From Enterobacter pseudoroggenkampii (GTDB lineage Bacteria > Pseudomonadota > Gammaproteobacteria > Enterobacterales > Enterobacteriaceae): 64,000 nucleotides of DNA. Below the pieces are notes generated by a model. That model saw only the letters and a program-made list of their open reading frames with translations. It ran no database searches and had not been told where the DNA came from. The stretch spans positions 558,001 through 622,000 of the forward strand of contig NZ_JAPMLV010000001.1 of NCBI RefSeq assembly GCF_026420145.1, written 5' to 3'. The position numbers and the translations under genes were made by a program. Of this stretch, positions 49,212 to 61,328 are shown in pieces; the first letter of the stretch is position 1, and every line of letters starts with the position of its first letter.

Positions 49212-50419
49212 TGGCCTTCTACGCCTGGACGGCAACGGATGCGGCGGGCAAAACCCGGCGCGGCACGCTGCAGGTCGAGGGGCAAAAACAGGTTCGCCAG
49301 TGGCTTCGCGAACAAAAGCTAATGCCTGTCAGCATCACCGAAACCCGCGAAGCGGCGGTGTCCGGGAAAGCAAAGACCGGGGCTAAGCTCTCCACGCCGG
49401 TGCTGTCGATGTTTACCCGCCAGCTTTCCACGCTGGTCAACGCCGCGCTGCCGCTGGAAAGCGCGCTGAAGGCCATCTCGAAGCAGACGGAAGACAAAAA
49501 GCTGGCGGCGATGGTGGTGGAGATCCGTGAAAAGGTGGTGGAAGGGCACACGCTGTTTGACGCCTTCAGCCAGTTCCCGCGCACCTTCGACAAGCTCTAC
49601 TGCACCCTGGTGATGGCCGGTGAAAAGACCGGTCACCTGGGCGACGTGCTGGAGAAGCTGGCGGAGTACAACGAGCAGCGTCAGAAGATGAAAAGCAAGC
49701 TGACGCAGGCGATGGTCTACCCGATTACCCTGACGGTGGTGGCCATCGCGGTGATCGGCATTCTGCTGGTGGCGGTGGTCCCGCAGGTGATCGAGCAGTT
49801 CACCCACATGAAGCAGCAGCTGCCGATCACCACCCGCACGCTGATCGCAGTGAGCGATTTCCTGCAGGCGTACGGCATCTATATTGTCGGGATCCTGGCC
49901 GGTGGGTTTATCGGCTTTAAGACCTGGCTCAGAAATGCCAAAAACCGCTTTCGCTGGCACAGCTGGCTGGTGAACGGCTCGCCGATTAAAAAGCTGATGT
50001 GCGCCATCAACAGCGCCCGCTATATCCGAACCCTGAGCATTCTGCAGGCCAGCAGCGTGCCGCTGCTCGAAGGGATGTATATCGCGATGGACGGTATCGA
50101 AAACCTCTACGCCCGGCAGGTGCTGGAGCAGGCCGCCGATACCGTGCGCCAGGGGGCATCTTTATATGCCGCGCTTGAACAGGCGAAATTATTCCCGCCG
50201 ACCATGCTGTACATGATTGCTTCCGGCGAAGAGAGCGGGGAGCTCGGCAATTTAATGGACCGCGCGGCGGAAAACCAGGAGTCGGCATTACAGCATCGAA
50301 TTACGTTAACGCTGTCGGTATTTGAACCGGCGCTGGTGGTCTCTATGGCGACGATTGTTTTATTTATCGTGCTGTCAATATTACAGCCGCTTCTGCAACT
50401 TAATAATATGGTAGGTTAA
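49211..50419 (+). CDS. gspF: Type II secretion inner-membrane platform protein GspF
   Basis: A 402-residue protein with two GspF cytoplasmic domains (about 65-190 and 270-390), each with the FTRQLSTLVNAALPLESAL or RYIRTLSILQASSVPLLEGM pattern, and three membrane helices (about 170-190, 220-240, 375-395). It connects GspE to the pseudopilins. GspG follows 3 bp later. Confidence 0.95.
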   Translation: MAFYAWTATDAAGKTRRGTLQVEGQKQVRQWLREQKLMPVSITETREAAVSGKAKTGAKLSTPVLSMFTRQLSTLVNAALPLESALKAISKQTEDKKLAAMVVEIREKVVEGHTLFDAFSQFPRTFDKLYCTLVMAGEKTGHLGDVLEKLAEYNEQRQKMKSKLTQAMVYPITLTVVAIAVIGILLVAVVPQVIEQFTHMKQQLPITTRTLIAVSDFLQAYGIYIVGILAGGFIGFKTWLRNAKNRFRWHSWLVNGSPIKKLMCAINSARYIRTLSILQASSVPLLEGMYIAMDGIENLYARQVLEQAADTVRQGASLYAALEQAKLFPPTMLYMIASGEESGELGNLMDRAAENQESALQHRITLTLSVFEPALVVSMATIVLFIVLSILQPLLQLNNMVG

Positions 50420-50422
50420 ATC

Positions 50423-50872
50423 ATGGCTATAAAACGTAAAAACCTGGCTCGCCAGGCGGGCTTCACCTTGCTCGAATTAATGGTGGTGATCGTTATTCTC
50501 GGCGTTTTAGCGAGTATGGTGGTACCAAACTTAATGGGTAATAAAGAAAAAGCGGATACGCAAAAAGCGACCAGCGATATTGTCGCGCTCGAAGGCTCGC
50601 TGGATATGTATAAGCTCGATAACCACCGCTACCCGACAACAGAGCAGGGCCTGCAGGCGCTGGTGACCAAGCCTGAAATCGCACCCATCCCGAACGGCTA
50701 CCGCGCTGACGGCTATATTCGCCGCCTGCCGCAGGACCCGTGGGGAAACGATTATCTGCTCGTCAGCCCGGGCGAACACGGCGCCGTAGACGTCTTTTCT
50801 GCCGGTCCAGACGGCGAAGCCAATACCGCCGATGATATTACGAACTGGTCTCTGGATAAGAAAGAGAAATAA
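50423..50872 (+). CDS. gspG: Major pseudopilin GspG
   Basis: A 149-residue prepilin with cleavage before Phe in QAG|FTLLELMVVIVILGVLAS, including the conserved Glu+5. The C-terminal half has the major pseudopilin pattern RYPTTEQGLQALV and the calcium-site region SAGPDGEANTADDI. It polymerises into the pseudopilus. Its stop overlaps gspH by one base. Confidence 0.96.
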   Translation: MAIKRKNLARQAGFTLLELMVVIVILGVLASMVVPNLMGNKEKADTQKATSDIVALEGSLDMYKLDNHRYPTTEQGLQALVTKPEIAPIPNGYRADGYIRRLPQDPWGNDYLLVSPGEHGAVDVFSAGPDGEANTADDITNWSLDKKEK

Positions 50873-51357
50873 TGAAAAATCAACGCGGCTTTACGTTGCT
50901 GGAAATTATTCTGGCGCTGGTGATATTTGCCAACTGCGCCATGATGGTGGTGTCAACAATACCCTCACGCAGCGGTGCGGATATATTTGGCCAGCAATTA
51001 AAAGCCCTCGTTGATTATGGTTCAGACCGTGCGGTAATGGACGGAAATATCGTTGGGCTGGTAATCACCACCGATAAATATCAGCTGGTCACGCTAGACG
51101 ATAAAAATGGCGTGCGTCACTGGGTGCCTTTATCTGCCGGACGAATTACCACCAAAGGCGATTTTCCGCAGGAGATGCATGTATCGCTGTCGCCCCAGCG
51201 TCTGGCGGCCACCGTCGAGGCTGATCCGCAGATCCTCTTTCTGCCGGACGGCGAGATTGGCCGCTTTACGCTTACGCTGCAACGCTACGACAAACAGCAC
51301 CATTTCCGCGTGGTGTCGCAGGGCGCGGCCCCGGTATCGGTAGAGAACGATGACTAA
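50872..51357 (+). CDS. gspH: Minor pseudopilin GspH
   Basis: A 161-residue prepilin with the short leader MKNQRG and GFTLLEIILALVIFANCA. Its fold follows GspH: KALVDYGSDRAVMDGNIVGLV in the helix and a variable beta-rich tail. Part of the tip complex. It overlaps gspI by 8 bp. Confidence 0.9.
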   Translation: MKNQRGFTLLEIILALVIFANCAMMVVSTIPSRSGADIFGQQLKALVDYGSDRAVMDGNIVGLVITTDKYQLVTLDDKNGVRHWVPLSAGRITTKGDFPQEMHVSLSPQRLAATVEADPQILFLPDGEIGRFTLTLQRYDKQHHFRVVSQGAAPVSVENDD

Positions 51358-51730
51358 AGGCAAGGTTAAGCAGAACGGGATGACGCTGTTGGAGGTGATG
51401 GTCGCGCTGGTCATCTTCTCCACCGCCGCGCTGGCGCTGATGAACTCGGTCTCCCTGAACGTGCGTTTTACCCACGGGCTGGCCGACACGCTGCAGGCCA
51501 GTTGGGTGGCCGAGAACCAGCTGGCGGAAGCGCAGCTCGCGAAAACCGACTTCCCGGATGCTGAGGAGCAGGGAACGGAAATCATGGGCGGGCGCGGCTG
51601 GAACTGGCGCAAGCAGCGGGTCAAAACCTCCGACAACGGCTGGGCTAACGCGATTCGCGTGTATGCCGAAGGTGACGACAGCCAGCCGGTTATTTCGCTG
51701 CAGATCGTTGGGCCAGGAGAGAGCCAGTGA
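51350..51730 (+). CDS. gspI: Minor pseudopilin GspI
   Basis: A 126-residue prepilin with leader ending KQNG and MTLLEVMVALVIFSTAALALMNS. The ASWVAENQLAEAQL motif after the helix is typical of GspI. It nucleates the tip with GspJ and GspK. Overlaps gspJ by 4 bp. Confidence 0.93.
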   Translation: MTKGKVKQNGMTLLEVMVALVIFSTAALALMNSVSLNVRFTHGLADTLQASWVAENQLAEAQLAKTDFPDAEEQGTEIMGGRGWNWRKQRVKTSDNGWANAIRVYAEGDDSQPVISLQIVGPGESQ

Positions 51731-52338
51731 AGAGAACCCGACGCCAGCGCGGTTTTACCCTGCTGGAGATCATGATTGCCCTGACCATCTTTGCGGTGAT
51801 CGGCACGCTGGCCTGGCAAATTCTGGACGGGGCGATGCGCACCAGTTCGGCCACCGATGCCAGCGCGGCGAAGCTCAATCAGCTGCAGCGCGCATGGAAC
51901 CTGATGGAGCGTGATTTCTACCAGCTGCAGGCGCGCGCGCCGCGCAACGAGCCGGATCTGTTCCGTCAGGCGGACGATGCGCTTGAGCTGACCACGCTGA
52001 ACGGCGTGAGCGGCACGGTCCAGCTGGAGCGCGTGCGCTGGCGGCTGGAACAAGGGCGTCTGTATCGCGACGTCTGGCCGGTGATTGACGGCCCGGCGGA
52101 CGCGAAACCCGACGAGGTGCCGATTGTCAGCGAAGTGAAATCCCTGCAGTGGCGCTTTTACCGTCAGGGCTGGCTGAAAAGCTGGAGCGACCCGGCGCAT
52201 CTGCCGGACGGCGTGGAGCTGACGTTGACCATGGAAAACGGTGATACCTGGCGCTGGGTCTTTACGACGCCGGGCGATCTGCCTGAAGCGGCTGCACCTG
52301 AAAACGCACCCGTACCGCCACCGGAAGCAAAATCATGA
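51727..52338 (+). CDS. gspJ: Minor pseudopilin GspJ
   Basis: A 203-residue prepilin with GFTLLEIMIALTIFAVIGTLAWQ and the GspJ features LQRAWNLMERDFYQLQAR and LERVRWRLEQGRLYRDVWP. A Pro/Glu-rich tail ends the protein. Overlaps gspK by 4 bp. Confidence 0.94.
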   Translation: MKRTRRQRGFTLLEIMIALTIFAVIGTLAWQILDGAMRTSSATDASAAKLNQLQRAWNLMERDFYQLQARAPRNEPDLFRQADDALELTTLNGVSGTVQLERVRWRLEQGRLYRDVWPVIDGPADAKPDEVPIVSEVKSLQWRFYRQGWLKSWSDPAHLPDGVELTLTMENGDTWRWVFTTPGDLPEAAAPENAPVPPPEAKS

Positions 52339-53345
52339 GTGCATTGCGCAAACAGAAAGGCGTAGCCCTGCTGGTGGTGCTGATCCTGCTGGTGATGATG
52401 TCGGCGCTGGCTGCCAAAATCAGCCAGCAGTTCTGCCGCAACCTGCAAAAAACGCATTACCAGGTAAGCCAGCAGCAGCTGCGCTGGGCGATGCAGGCCC
52501 AGGAAAAGGTGGCGAAGGACCGGCTGCAGGCCGACGCCAGCGGGGAAAGCAAAGCGCTCTCCCCCGACGGCGACTGGCATCAGCCGCTGGAAACCCGGGG
52601 CGAAGACTACACGGTGGTCGGCCAGGTGGAAGACGCGCAGGACTGCTTTAACGTCAACAACCTGCTGGCGGTCGAGAAAGTTGCCCAGGGGAAAAACCCC
52701 CCGGCGGTGCCGGAAAAGCCCCGCAGAGAGCAGATTGTTGAACAGCTTCTGACGCAGAGCGGCCTGAGCCAGACCAACGCGGAAGAGGTGTATCTGCAGC
52801 TGGTGGACTATCTCGATGGCGACACGACGACGGCCAAAGAGGGCGCAGAGACCGATGCCTGGGCTGGCGTGGTGCCCGCTCGCCAACCGGCAAACCAGAT
52901 GATGCGAACCATTGCCGAGATCACGCTGCTGCCCGCATTTCCGGCTGCCGCTTACCCGAAGGTGAGCAAGCTGCTGTGCGCGCTGCCGGACGCCGCCAGC
53001 AAGGTGGATGTGAATACCCTGAAACCGGAGCAGGCCGCCTTGCTGGCCGCCCTGTTCCCGGGAAAACTCAATGAAGATGATGCCGTTCGCCTGATTGAAT
53101 CGCGTCCTGAAACCGGCTGGGAAAGTATGGAAACCTTCAGCAAAGCGCTGGAGCAGGCCTTCCCGCAGTTGAAAGACGACCTTCCGCAGGTGGCCGACTA
53201 TCTCTCCATTAACAGCCGGTATTTCCGCGTCAATTATACCGGCAATACCGATGAATTAACGCTTCGCGTGGTGAGCCAGCTTCAGGTCAATAACGAAGCC
53301 GGTGAGATCGTGACGTGGCAGCGCCGTTACCGAATGATTGAATAA
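52335..53345 (+). CDS. gspK: Minor pseudopilin GspK
   Basis: A 336-residue pseudopilin, the largest of the set. The leader KQKG precedes VALLVVLILLVMMSALAAK, which lacks Glu+5, as is usual for GspK tip proteins. The alpha domain contains the DCFNVNNLL and KVDVNTLKPEQAALLAALF helix-hairpin-type segments. It caps the pseudopilus. gspL begins 15 bp later. Confidence 0.94.
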   Translation: MSALRKQKGVALLVVLILLVMMSALAAKISQQFCRNLQKTHYQVSQQQLRWAMQAQEKVAKDRLQADASGESKALSPDGDWHQPLETRGEDYTVVGQVEDAQDCFNVNNLLAVEKVAQGKNPPAVPEKPRREQIVEQLLTQSGLSQTNAEEVYLQLVDYLDGDTTTAKEGAETDAWAGVVPARQPANQMMRTIAEITLLPAFPAAAYPKVSKLLCALPDAASKVDVNTLKPEQAALLAALFPGKLNEDDAVRLIESRPETGWESMETFSKALEQAFPQLKDDLPQVADYLSINSRYFRVNYTGNTDELTLRVVSQLQVNNEAGEIVTWQRRYRMIE

Positions 53346-53360
53346 GAAAAGTAGAACGCT

Positions 53361-54494
53361 ATGAAACAGGTCCTTTTTGTGCGTCCCGACAGCCGCGAGG
53401 GCGGGAAAATAATGTGGTGTGAATCCGGTAGCCAGCAGGTTGAGACGCTGGATAGCCTGGATGCGCTGATAAACCATCCCCAGGCGGCACGCGTTTGCCT
53501 GCTGCTGCCTGCCAGCAACATGATCTTCCGCCACTTTACGCTGCCGAAGAAAGTTGCCTCTCAGGCGACGGCATTCTCGTGGATGGCGGAAGAGACGCTG
53601 ATTGGTGACGTGGATAATCTTCACTGGACGGTGCTCAACAAAAAGGGCGCCGAGGTCGATGCGGTGGCGATTGATGCCGACCTGCTGCGCGGATGGTTAA
53701 CCCGTTTTCAGGCCGCCGGAATGAAGGTGATCCAGGCGTTGCCGGATGCCTGGCTACTGCCGGTGGCAGAGGGAGGAAGCGCGCTGGTTAAGCAGGATGA
53801 AAGCTACTGGCTGCGTTTATCCCCCCACACCGCCGGGGAGATGGAGGCCAGCCTGCTGCCGCTGCTGATGCAAAAAGCGGGCGAGGGCGAGGTGTGCTGC
53901 TACGGCGCGCAGCCTGAAGGGGTTGACGTTGACCTCCTGCAGCCCTGGCAGCATCCGCTGGTACTGATCCAGCCGCAGTGGCAAACCTGCCGCGTGAATA
54001 TTATGCACGGTGAATTCAGCGCGAAAGCGGGCTCGGGTAAAGCCCCGAAAGGCATCAAAGCGGCAATGGCCGCAGCGGGTCTGCTGTCTCTCGGCCTGTT
54101 GCTCGGCCCGCGCGTCGCCATGGCCTGGATGCTGGTGCAGCAGGAGAATGCTAATCAGCAGGAGATTGCTCAGATTTTTCAGCACCATTTTCCGAGTATG
54201 CGCCAGAAGACCAACATCAAATACCACTTTGATCAAAACATGAAAAAGCAGACCAAAGGGGTATTTTTGCAGCTTGAAGCGCTGGAGAAGGCCAGGCAGG
54301 CCGTGCCGGCGATGGAAATCGATCTGCTGGAATACGACGCCCAACAGAACACGCTGACGCTGAGCGTCAGTGCGCAAAACCAAACCGCGTTGCAGACGTT
54401 TGTGGATCAGGCGGGGGAAAATTTTGATTTTACCCTGCAGCCTGTTTCCACCGCTGCACCTTATACCGCCATGATCGCAGGGAAATATAAATGA
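53361..54494 (+). CDS. gspL: Type II secretion inner-membrane protein GspL
   Basis: A 377-residue protein with an actin-like cytoplasmic domain (about 1-220), one membrane helix (about 235-256, MAAAGLLSLGLLLGPRVAMAW) and a ferredoxin-like periplasmic domain. It recruits the GspE ATPase to the membrane and pairs with GspM. Overlaps gspM by 4 bp. Confidence 0.92.
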   Translation: MKQVLFVRPDSREGGKIMWCESGSQQVETLDSLDALINHPQAARVCLLLPASNMIFRHFTLPKKVASQATAFSWMAEETLIGDVDNLHWTVLNKKGAEVDAVAIDADLLRGWLTRFQAAGMKVIQALPDAWLLPVAEGGSALVKQDESYWLRLSPHTAGEMEASLLPLLMQKAGEGEVCCYGAQPEGVDVDLLQPWQHPLVLIQPQWQTCRVNIMHGEFSAKAGSGKAPKGIKAAMAAAGLLSLGLLLGPRVAMAWMLVQQENANQQEIAQIFQHHFPSMRQKTNIKYHFDQNMKKQTKGVFLQLEALEKARQAVPAMEIDLLEYDAQQNTLTLSVSAQNQTALQTFVDQAGENFDFTLQPVSTAAPYTAMIAGKYK

Positions 54495-54976
54495 AAGAGC
54501 GAATCGCGCAGCTTAAGTCTCGTTATCAGAATTACAGCGCCAGGGAAAAAGTCATTATAAAAATATGTGCCGTTGCCCTGGCGGGGGCGGCCGTTTATTA
54601 CGCAGGCGTGATCCCGCTGGATAATATGATTCTGAACAGTAAAGCCACGCTGAGCAGACAAAAAGAGACGCTGAACTGGATGCGCAGTGAAATAGATAAA
54701 AACCATCTCCAGGTCCAGATTGTCAAAACGGACAATCCACGCACGGTGGTGGAGAGTAGCGCGCAGGAAATTAATCTTCCCCTGACGGATGTGCGTCAGG
54801 ATGGACAAACCTTATCGTTCGTCGTGAATCGCGTTAACGTCTACGAATTAAAGAACTGGCTGCGGGAAATTAACCAGACCTCCGGCGTCAGGCTGCAAAA
54901 AATGAACCTCACGCCGGTCGATCACCTCAGTGATGTAAAAGCGGAAGTCCAGCTTACCTGGAGCAAAGCCGCATGA
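54491..54976 (+). CDS. gspM: Type II secretion inner-membrane protein GspM
   Basis: A 161-residue protein with a short cytoplasmic N terminus, a membrane helix (about 25-45) and a periplasmic domain, the usual size and plan for GspM. It stabilises GspL. It overlaps gspO by 4 bp; no gspN lies between them. Confidence 0.92.
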   Translation: MKERIAQLKSRYQNYSAREKVIIKICAVALAGAAVYYAGVIPLDNMILNSKATLSRQKETLNWMRSEIDKNHLQVQIVKTDNPRTVVESSAQEINLPLTDVRQDGQTLSFVVNRVNVYELKNWLREINQTSGVRLQKMNLTPVDHLSDVKAEVQLTWSKAA

Positions 54977-55770
54977 ACACCTTCGCGCTGATGCGGGAGG
55001 TTTACCCGGTGGGGTTCCCGGTGATGAGTGCAATTCTGGGCGGCATTGTGGGGAGCTTTCTGGGCGTCGTCGCCGAGCGCGTACCGGGCATGGTGATGGA
55101 CGAAGAGGGGGGCGGCAATTTGCTCTTTCCGGCGTCGCACTGCCCGGCCTGTCAGCACACCCTGGCCGTCTGGGAGAATATTCCGATCGTTAGCTGGCTT
55201 GTTTTACGCGGACGCTGCAGCCGCTGCGGCACCGCCATCCCGCTACGGATATTTTTAATCGAACTTTTTTCCGCGCTGTTTTTTGGCATCACCGCCTGGT
55301 GTATGCCGGACGTCCAGGCATTGTTCTCCCTGTGGCTGCTGGCGGCGTTTTTAATGCCCCTTACGCTGATCGACTGGCGGCAGCTGCTGCTGCCGGACTG
55401 CCTGACGCAGCCCCTGCTGTGGGCAGGATTATTGCTGCATGCCTTTGACCATACGCTGCCGCTACGCGATGCGCTGTTCGGCGCTGTGGCGGGCTATCTC
55501 TCGCTCTGGCTGCTGTACTGGGCGTTTCGCCTGACCTCCGGGCGGGAAGGGTTGGGGTATGGTGATTTTAAGCTGCTGGCGGCTTTAGGTGCCTGGTGCG
55601 GCTGGCAGGCGCTACCCACGCTGGAATTAATCGCCGCGCTGAGCGGTATTATCGGCTATTTCGCGTTAAATAATTTAAATAAAAATAACCTCACTATTTC
55701 TTTCGGTCCCTACCTCTCATTTGCTGGAATAGTGGTGTTTATTGGGCAGCAGTTTGCTTTCATATTTTAA
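54973..55770 (+). CDS. gspO: Prepilin peptidase GspO
   Basis: A 265-residue polytopic peptidase that cleaves and N-methylates the pseudopilins GspG-K. An N-terminal zinc-type site has CPACQHT and CSRCGTAI. The two catalytic aspartates lie in LIDWRQLLLPD and GYGDFKLLAALG. About eight membrane spans. It is the last gene of the secretion operon. Confidence 0.95.
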   Translation: MNTFALMREVYPVGFPVMSAILGGIVGSFLGVVAERVPGMVMDEEGGGNLLFPASHCPACQHTLAVWENIPIVSWLVLRGRCSRCGTAIPLRIFLIELFSALFFGITAWCMPDVQALFSLWLLAAFLMPLTLIDWRQLLLPDCLTQPLLWAGLLLHAFDHTLPLRDALFGAVAGYLSLWLLYWAFRLTSGREGLGYGDFKLLAALGAWCGWQALPTLELIAALSGIIGYFALNNLNKNNLTISFGPYLSFAGIVVFIGQQFAFIF

Positions 55771-56009
55771 ATATTCAGGTCAATTTTTTTTTATAAGTTT
55801 TTTCGACGGTGTAAGAGCAGGACGTCTCTTTGCGCTCAGTGTATCGTAAGGGATATAAGCTATACGGAATTTTGGCTTGTATCTTTTTATGGAGGAATAC
55901 AACGCAGCAAAATATTTTCTTGTCACGGTTGTAAGGTCAGTTAAATACGCATTATGCAAATAGATTCCATGCTCTCAAGGAAGACATGGATTATTAACGT
56001 AACGAATAA

Positions 56010-58721
<2,712 letters not shown>

Positions 58722-58732
58722 TATAGCCCAGT

Positions 58733-58767
58733 AATCACTCACCACCCTTTTGGGGTGGTGAGTGATT
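58733..58767 (+). terminator. Stem-loop after the GH18 chitinase gene
   Basis: A perfect 15-bp inverted repeat with a 5-base loop begins 12 bp after the stop. It is not followed by a clear T run, so it may stabilise mRNA or act as a partial terminator before the transglycosylase gene. Confidence 0.7.
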
Positions 58768-58826
58768 CAAAATTCATTTTACAGGATGTTCTAAGGAGAA
58801 ATCACAGACGCTTACAGCAGGTAAAT

Positions 58827-59267
58827 ATGAAAAAGGTAATGTTGTTGTTATTGATAATAAGCCAAAGCGCGCTGGCAAACTGTTGGGATAAAGCGGCGCA
58901 TTATTATCATGTCGATCCGTACTTATTATATGCCATCGCCAACGTTGAATCCGGCATGAACCCGTACGCGGTTGGTCAAAACCATGACGGCACGCGTGAT
59001 GTCGGGCTAATGCAAATTAACAGCTCCCATTTTGCGCAGCTTGAGAGCAGGGGGATCGATGAATACCGGCTGATGACCGAACCCTGTACCTCCATCATGG
59101 TCGGCGCTTCCATCCTGTCCGGGATGATTAAGGTTTATGGCTATAACTGGGAGGCGGTAGGCGCGTATAACGCCGGGTTAAAAAAAGAGAATTATCCGCA
59201 ACGCATGAAATATGCCCATAAAGTCTGGGCGAAATATCAGCAATTGAAATTAGCGGCACGTTATTAA
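58827..59267 (+). CDS. Small lytic transglycosylase (IagB/VirB1-like)
   Basis: A 146-residue exported protein: signal peptide ending at SALANCW, then one SLT domain. The catalytic Glu lies in AIANVESGMNP, with GLMQINSSHF and AVGAYNAG as the other family motifs. It cleaves peptidoglycan glycan strands. ATG 58827 starts a typical signal peptide; the ORF start at 58755 lies in the stem-loop. It lies between the two chitinase genes, and could make room for the secretion machine or itself be exported. Confidence 0.88.
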   Translation: MKKVMLLLLIISQSALANCWDKAAHYYHVDPYLLYAIANVESGMNPYAVGQNHDGTRDVGLMQINSSHFAQLESRGIDEYRLMTEPCTSIMVGASILSGMIKVYGYNWEAVGAYNAGLKKENYPQRMKYAHKVWAKYQQLKLAARY

Positions 59268-59400
59268 GGTTTTTTATTTTTGAAGAATTCCCGAGGGTGT
59301 TCTTCGAAAAGTGAAAACAGCCGTCTGTGGTTTATTTATTAACGGATTAATACATAAGCCGGGATTTTATAATTTAACTTCTATTAACAGGAATACAGAA

Positions 59401-61191
59401 ATGAACAAAAGGACGTTACTGAGTGTACTCGTTGCCGGCGCATGCGTCGCCCCGTTTATGGCGCAGGCTGCCTCGCTGCAAGCGACCCCCAGTGAGCCGT
59501 ACACCATGAAAGCCAGCGATCTGGCGAAAAAGGAAAAAGAACTGACCAGCTTCCCGCTGATGGCCTCGGTGAAAGAGACCATCCAGAAGCTGGACAACGC
59601 TCAGGTAGAAATGATTGAGCCAGGCCGCGCGGCAAACCCTGAAAACGTGAAGCGCGTGGAAGGGATCGTGAAGGCCAGCGACTGGGAATATCTCTTCCCA
59701 CTGCGCGCGCAGGCGTACACCTACAGCAACTTCCTGAAGGCGGTAGGTAAATTCCCGGCGCTGTGTAAGACCTACAATGACGGTCGCGACAGCGACGCCA
59801 TCTGCCGCAAAGAGCTGGCTACCATGTTTGCCCACTTTGCCCAGGAAACCGGCGGCCACGAGAGCTGGCGTCCGGAGGCCGAATGGCGTCAGGCGCTGGT
59901 TCACGTGCGTGAAATGGGCTGGAGCGAAGGCCAGAAGGGCGGCTATAACGGCGAATGTAACCCTGACGTCTGGCAGGGGCAGACCTGGCCATGCGGTAAA
60001 GATAAAGACGGCGACTTCCTGAGCTACTTCGGTCGCGGTGCGAAGCAGCTGTCCTACAACTACAACTACGGTCCGTTCTCTGAGGCGATGTACGGCGACG
60101 TGCGTACCCTGCTCGATAAACCTGAGCTGGTGGCGGACACCTGGCTGAACCTGGCGAGCGCGATCTTCTTCTTCGCCTACCCGCAGCCGCCAAAACCAAG
60201 CATGCTGCAGGTTATCGACGGCACCTGGCAGCCGAACGCTCACGATAAAGCCAACGGTCTGGTCCCTGGCTTCGGCGTGACCACCCAGATCATCAACGGT
60301 GGCGTAGAGTGCGGCGGCCCGACTGAAATTGCCCAGTCGCAAAACCGTATCAAGTACTACAAAGAGTTCGCGAACTACCTGAAAGTGCCCGTTCCGGCGA
60401 ACGAAGTGCTGGGCTGCGCTAACATGAAGCAGTTCGATGAAGGCGGTGCTGGTGCCCTGAAGATTTACTGGGAACAGGACTGGGGATGGAGCGCGGATAC
60501 CCCAACCGGCCAGACCTACTCCTGCCAGCTGGTGGGTTACCAGACGCCGTTCAGCGCCTTTAAAGAGGGTGACTACAGCAAGTGCGTGCAGAAGTTCTTT
60601 AACGTCAACATCGTGAACGACGATGGCTCTGCCACCACCCCGGACGAAACCCCGGTAACGCCAGCGCCGACGCCGGATGAAACCCCGGCTGAGCCGGTGG
60701 CGGTGAACCACGCCCCGGTCGCGCATATTGCGGGTCCAGTCGGCGCCGTTGAAGCCGGTGCGCAGGTCTCTCTGAGCGCGGAAGGATCCACAGACGCCGA
60801 CGGTAACAAGCTGACCTACACCTGGCGTTCACAGGATGGTCAGACCGTGACCGGTCAGGACAAAGCGGTTGTGACCTTCAGGGCGCCAGAATCCGCCACA
60901 GCACAGCAGATTGAAGTGAGTCTGACCGTTAGCGATGGCGAACTGAGCAGCACCACCTCTTACCTTCTGAACGTGAAGGCGAAAGCGGCACCGTCTCAGG
61001 ACGAAGGCACTTCCGGCTCTTACGCCGCGTGGAGCGCGAACAGCAAGTACAAGGCAGGTGATATCGTGAACAACCACGGTAAACTGTTCCAGTGCAAACC
61101 GTTCCCGTACAGCGGCTGGTGTAACAACGCCCCGGCATACTACGAGCCAGGCGCAGGTCTGGCATGGGCTGATGCCTGGACGGCACTGTAA
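59401..61191 (+). CDS. Secreted GH19 chitinase with chitin-binding module
   Basis: A 596-residue protein with a signal peptide ending near FMAQAASL. The GH19 catalytic domain spans about 75-390, with [16 protein letters not shown], where Glu149 is the likely catalytic acid, and the family segment [17 protein letters not shown] Thr/Pro/Glu linker (about 405-432), a PKD-like domain (about 435-530) and a CBM5/12 module (about 543-596) follow. ATG 59401 gives the signal peptide. GH19 enzymes act by inversion and complement GH18 on chitin. It ends the block before ybjS. Confidence 0.92.
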   Translation: MNKRTLLSVLVAGACVAPFMAQAASLQATPSEPYTMKASDLAKKEKELTSFPLMASVKETIQKLDNAQVEMIEPGRAANPENVKRVEGIVKASDWEYLFPLRAQAYTYSNFLKAVGKFPALCKTYNDGRDSDAICRKELATMFAHFAQETGGHESWRPEAEWRQALVHVREMGWSEGQKGGYNGECNPDVWQGQTWPCGKDKDGDFLSYFGRGAKQLSYNYNYGPFSEAMYGDVRTLLDKPELVADTWLNLASAIFFFAYPQPPKPSMLQVIDGTWQPNAHDKANGLVPGFGVTTQIINGGVECGGPTEIAQSQNRIKYYKEFANYLKVPVPANEVLGCANMKQFDEGGAGALKIYWEQDWGWSADTPTGQTYSCQLVGYQTPFSAFKEGDYSKCVQKFFNVNIVNDDGSATTPDETPVTPAPTPDETPAEPVAVNHAPVAHIAGPVGAVEAGAQVSLSAEGSTDADGNKLTYTWRSQDGQTVTGQDKAVVTFRAPESATAQQIEVSLTVSDGELSSTTSYLLNVKAKAAPSQDEGTSGSYAAWSANSKYKAGDIVNNHGKLFQCKPFPYSGWCNNAPAYYEPGAGLAWADAWTAL

Positions 61192-61196
61192 AAGCA

Positions 61197-61222
61197 AACG
61201 GCAACCGAAAGGTTGCCGTTTT
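61197..61222 (+). terminator. Terminator after the GH19 chitinase gene
   Basis: A perfect 10-bp stem, AACGGCAACC and GGTTGCCGTT, with a GAAA tetraloop starts six bases after the stop codon and runs into TT. Confidence 0.85.
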
Positions 61223-61237
61223 AGTGTTTGCTCTTTC

Positions 61238-61321
61238 CCCTCACCCTAACCCTCTCCCCAAAGGGGCGAGGGAACAATACGGTGCAGTTGTAGGCCCGGT
61301 AAGGCGAAGCCGCCACCGGGC
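61238..61321. repeat. Inverse CCCTCTCCC-type unit plus REP-like unit
   Basis: A unit with CCCTCTCCCC, AAA, GGGGCGAGGG (about 61250-61272) preceded by CCCCTCACCC is the reverse-oriented relative of the repeats at 12332 and 16017. A REP-like element with GGCCCGGTAAGG...CCACCGGGC follows at 61291-61321. They mark the boundary to ybjS. Confidence 0.7.
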
Positions 61322-61328
61322 AAAAAGG

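Noticed and set aside
59416..60726. Minus-strand ORF of 436 codons antisense to the GH19 chitinase
   Set aside because: Shadow of a clear secreted chitinase; no recognisable protein features.
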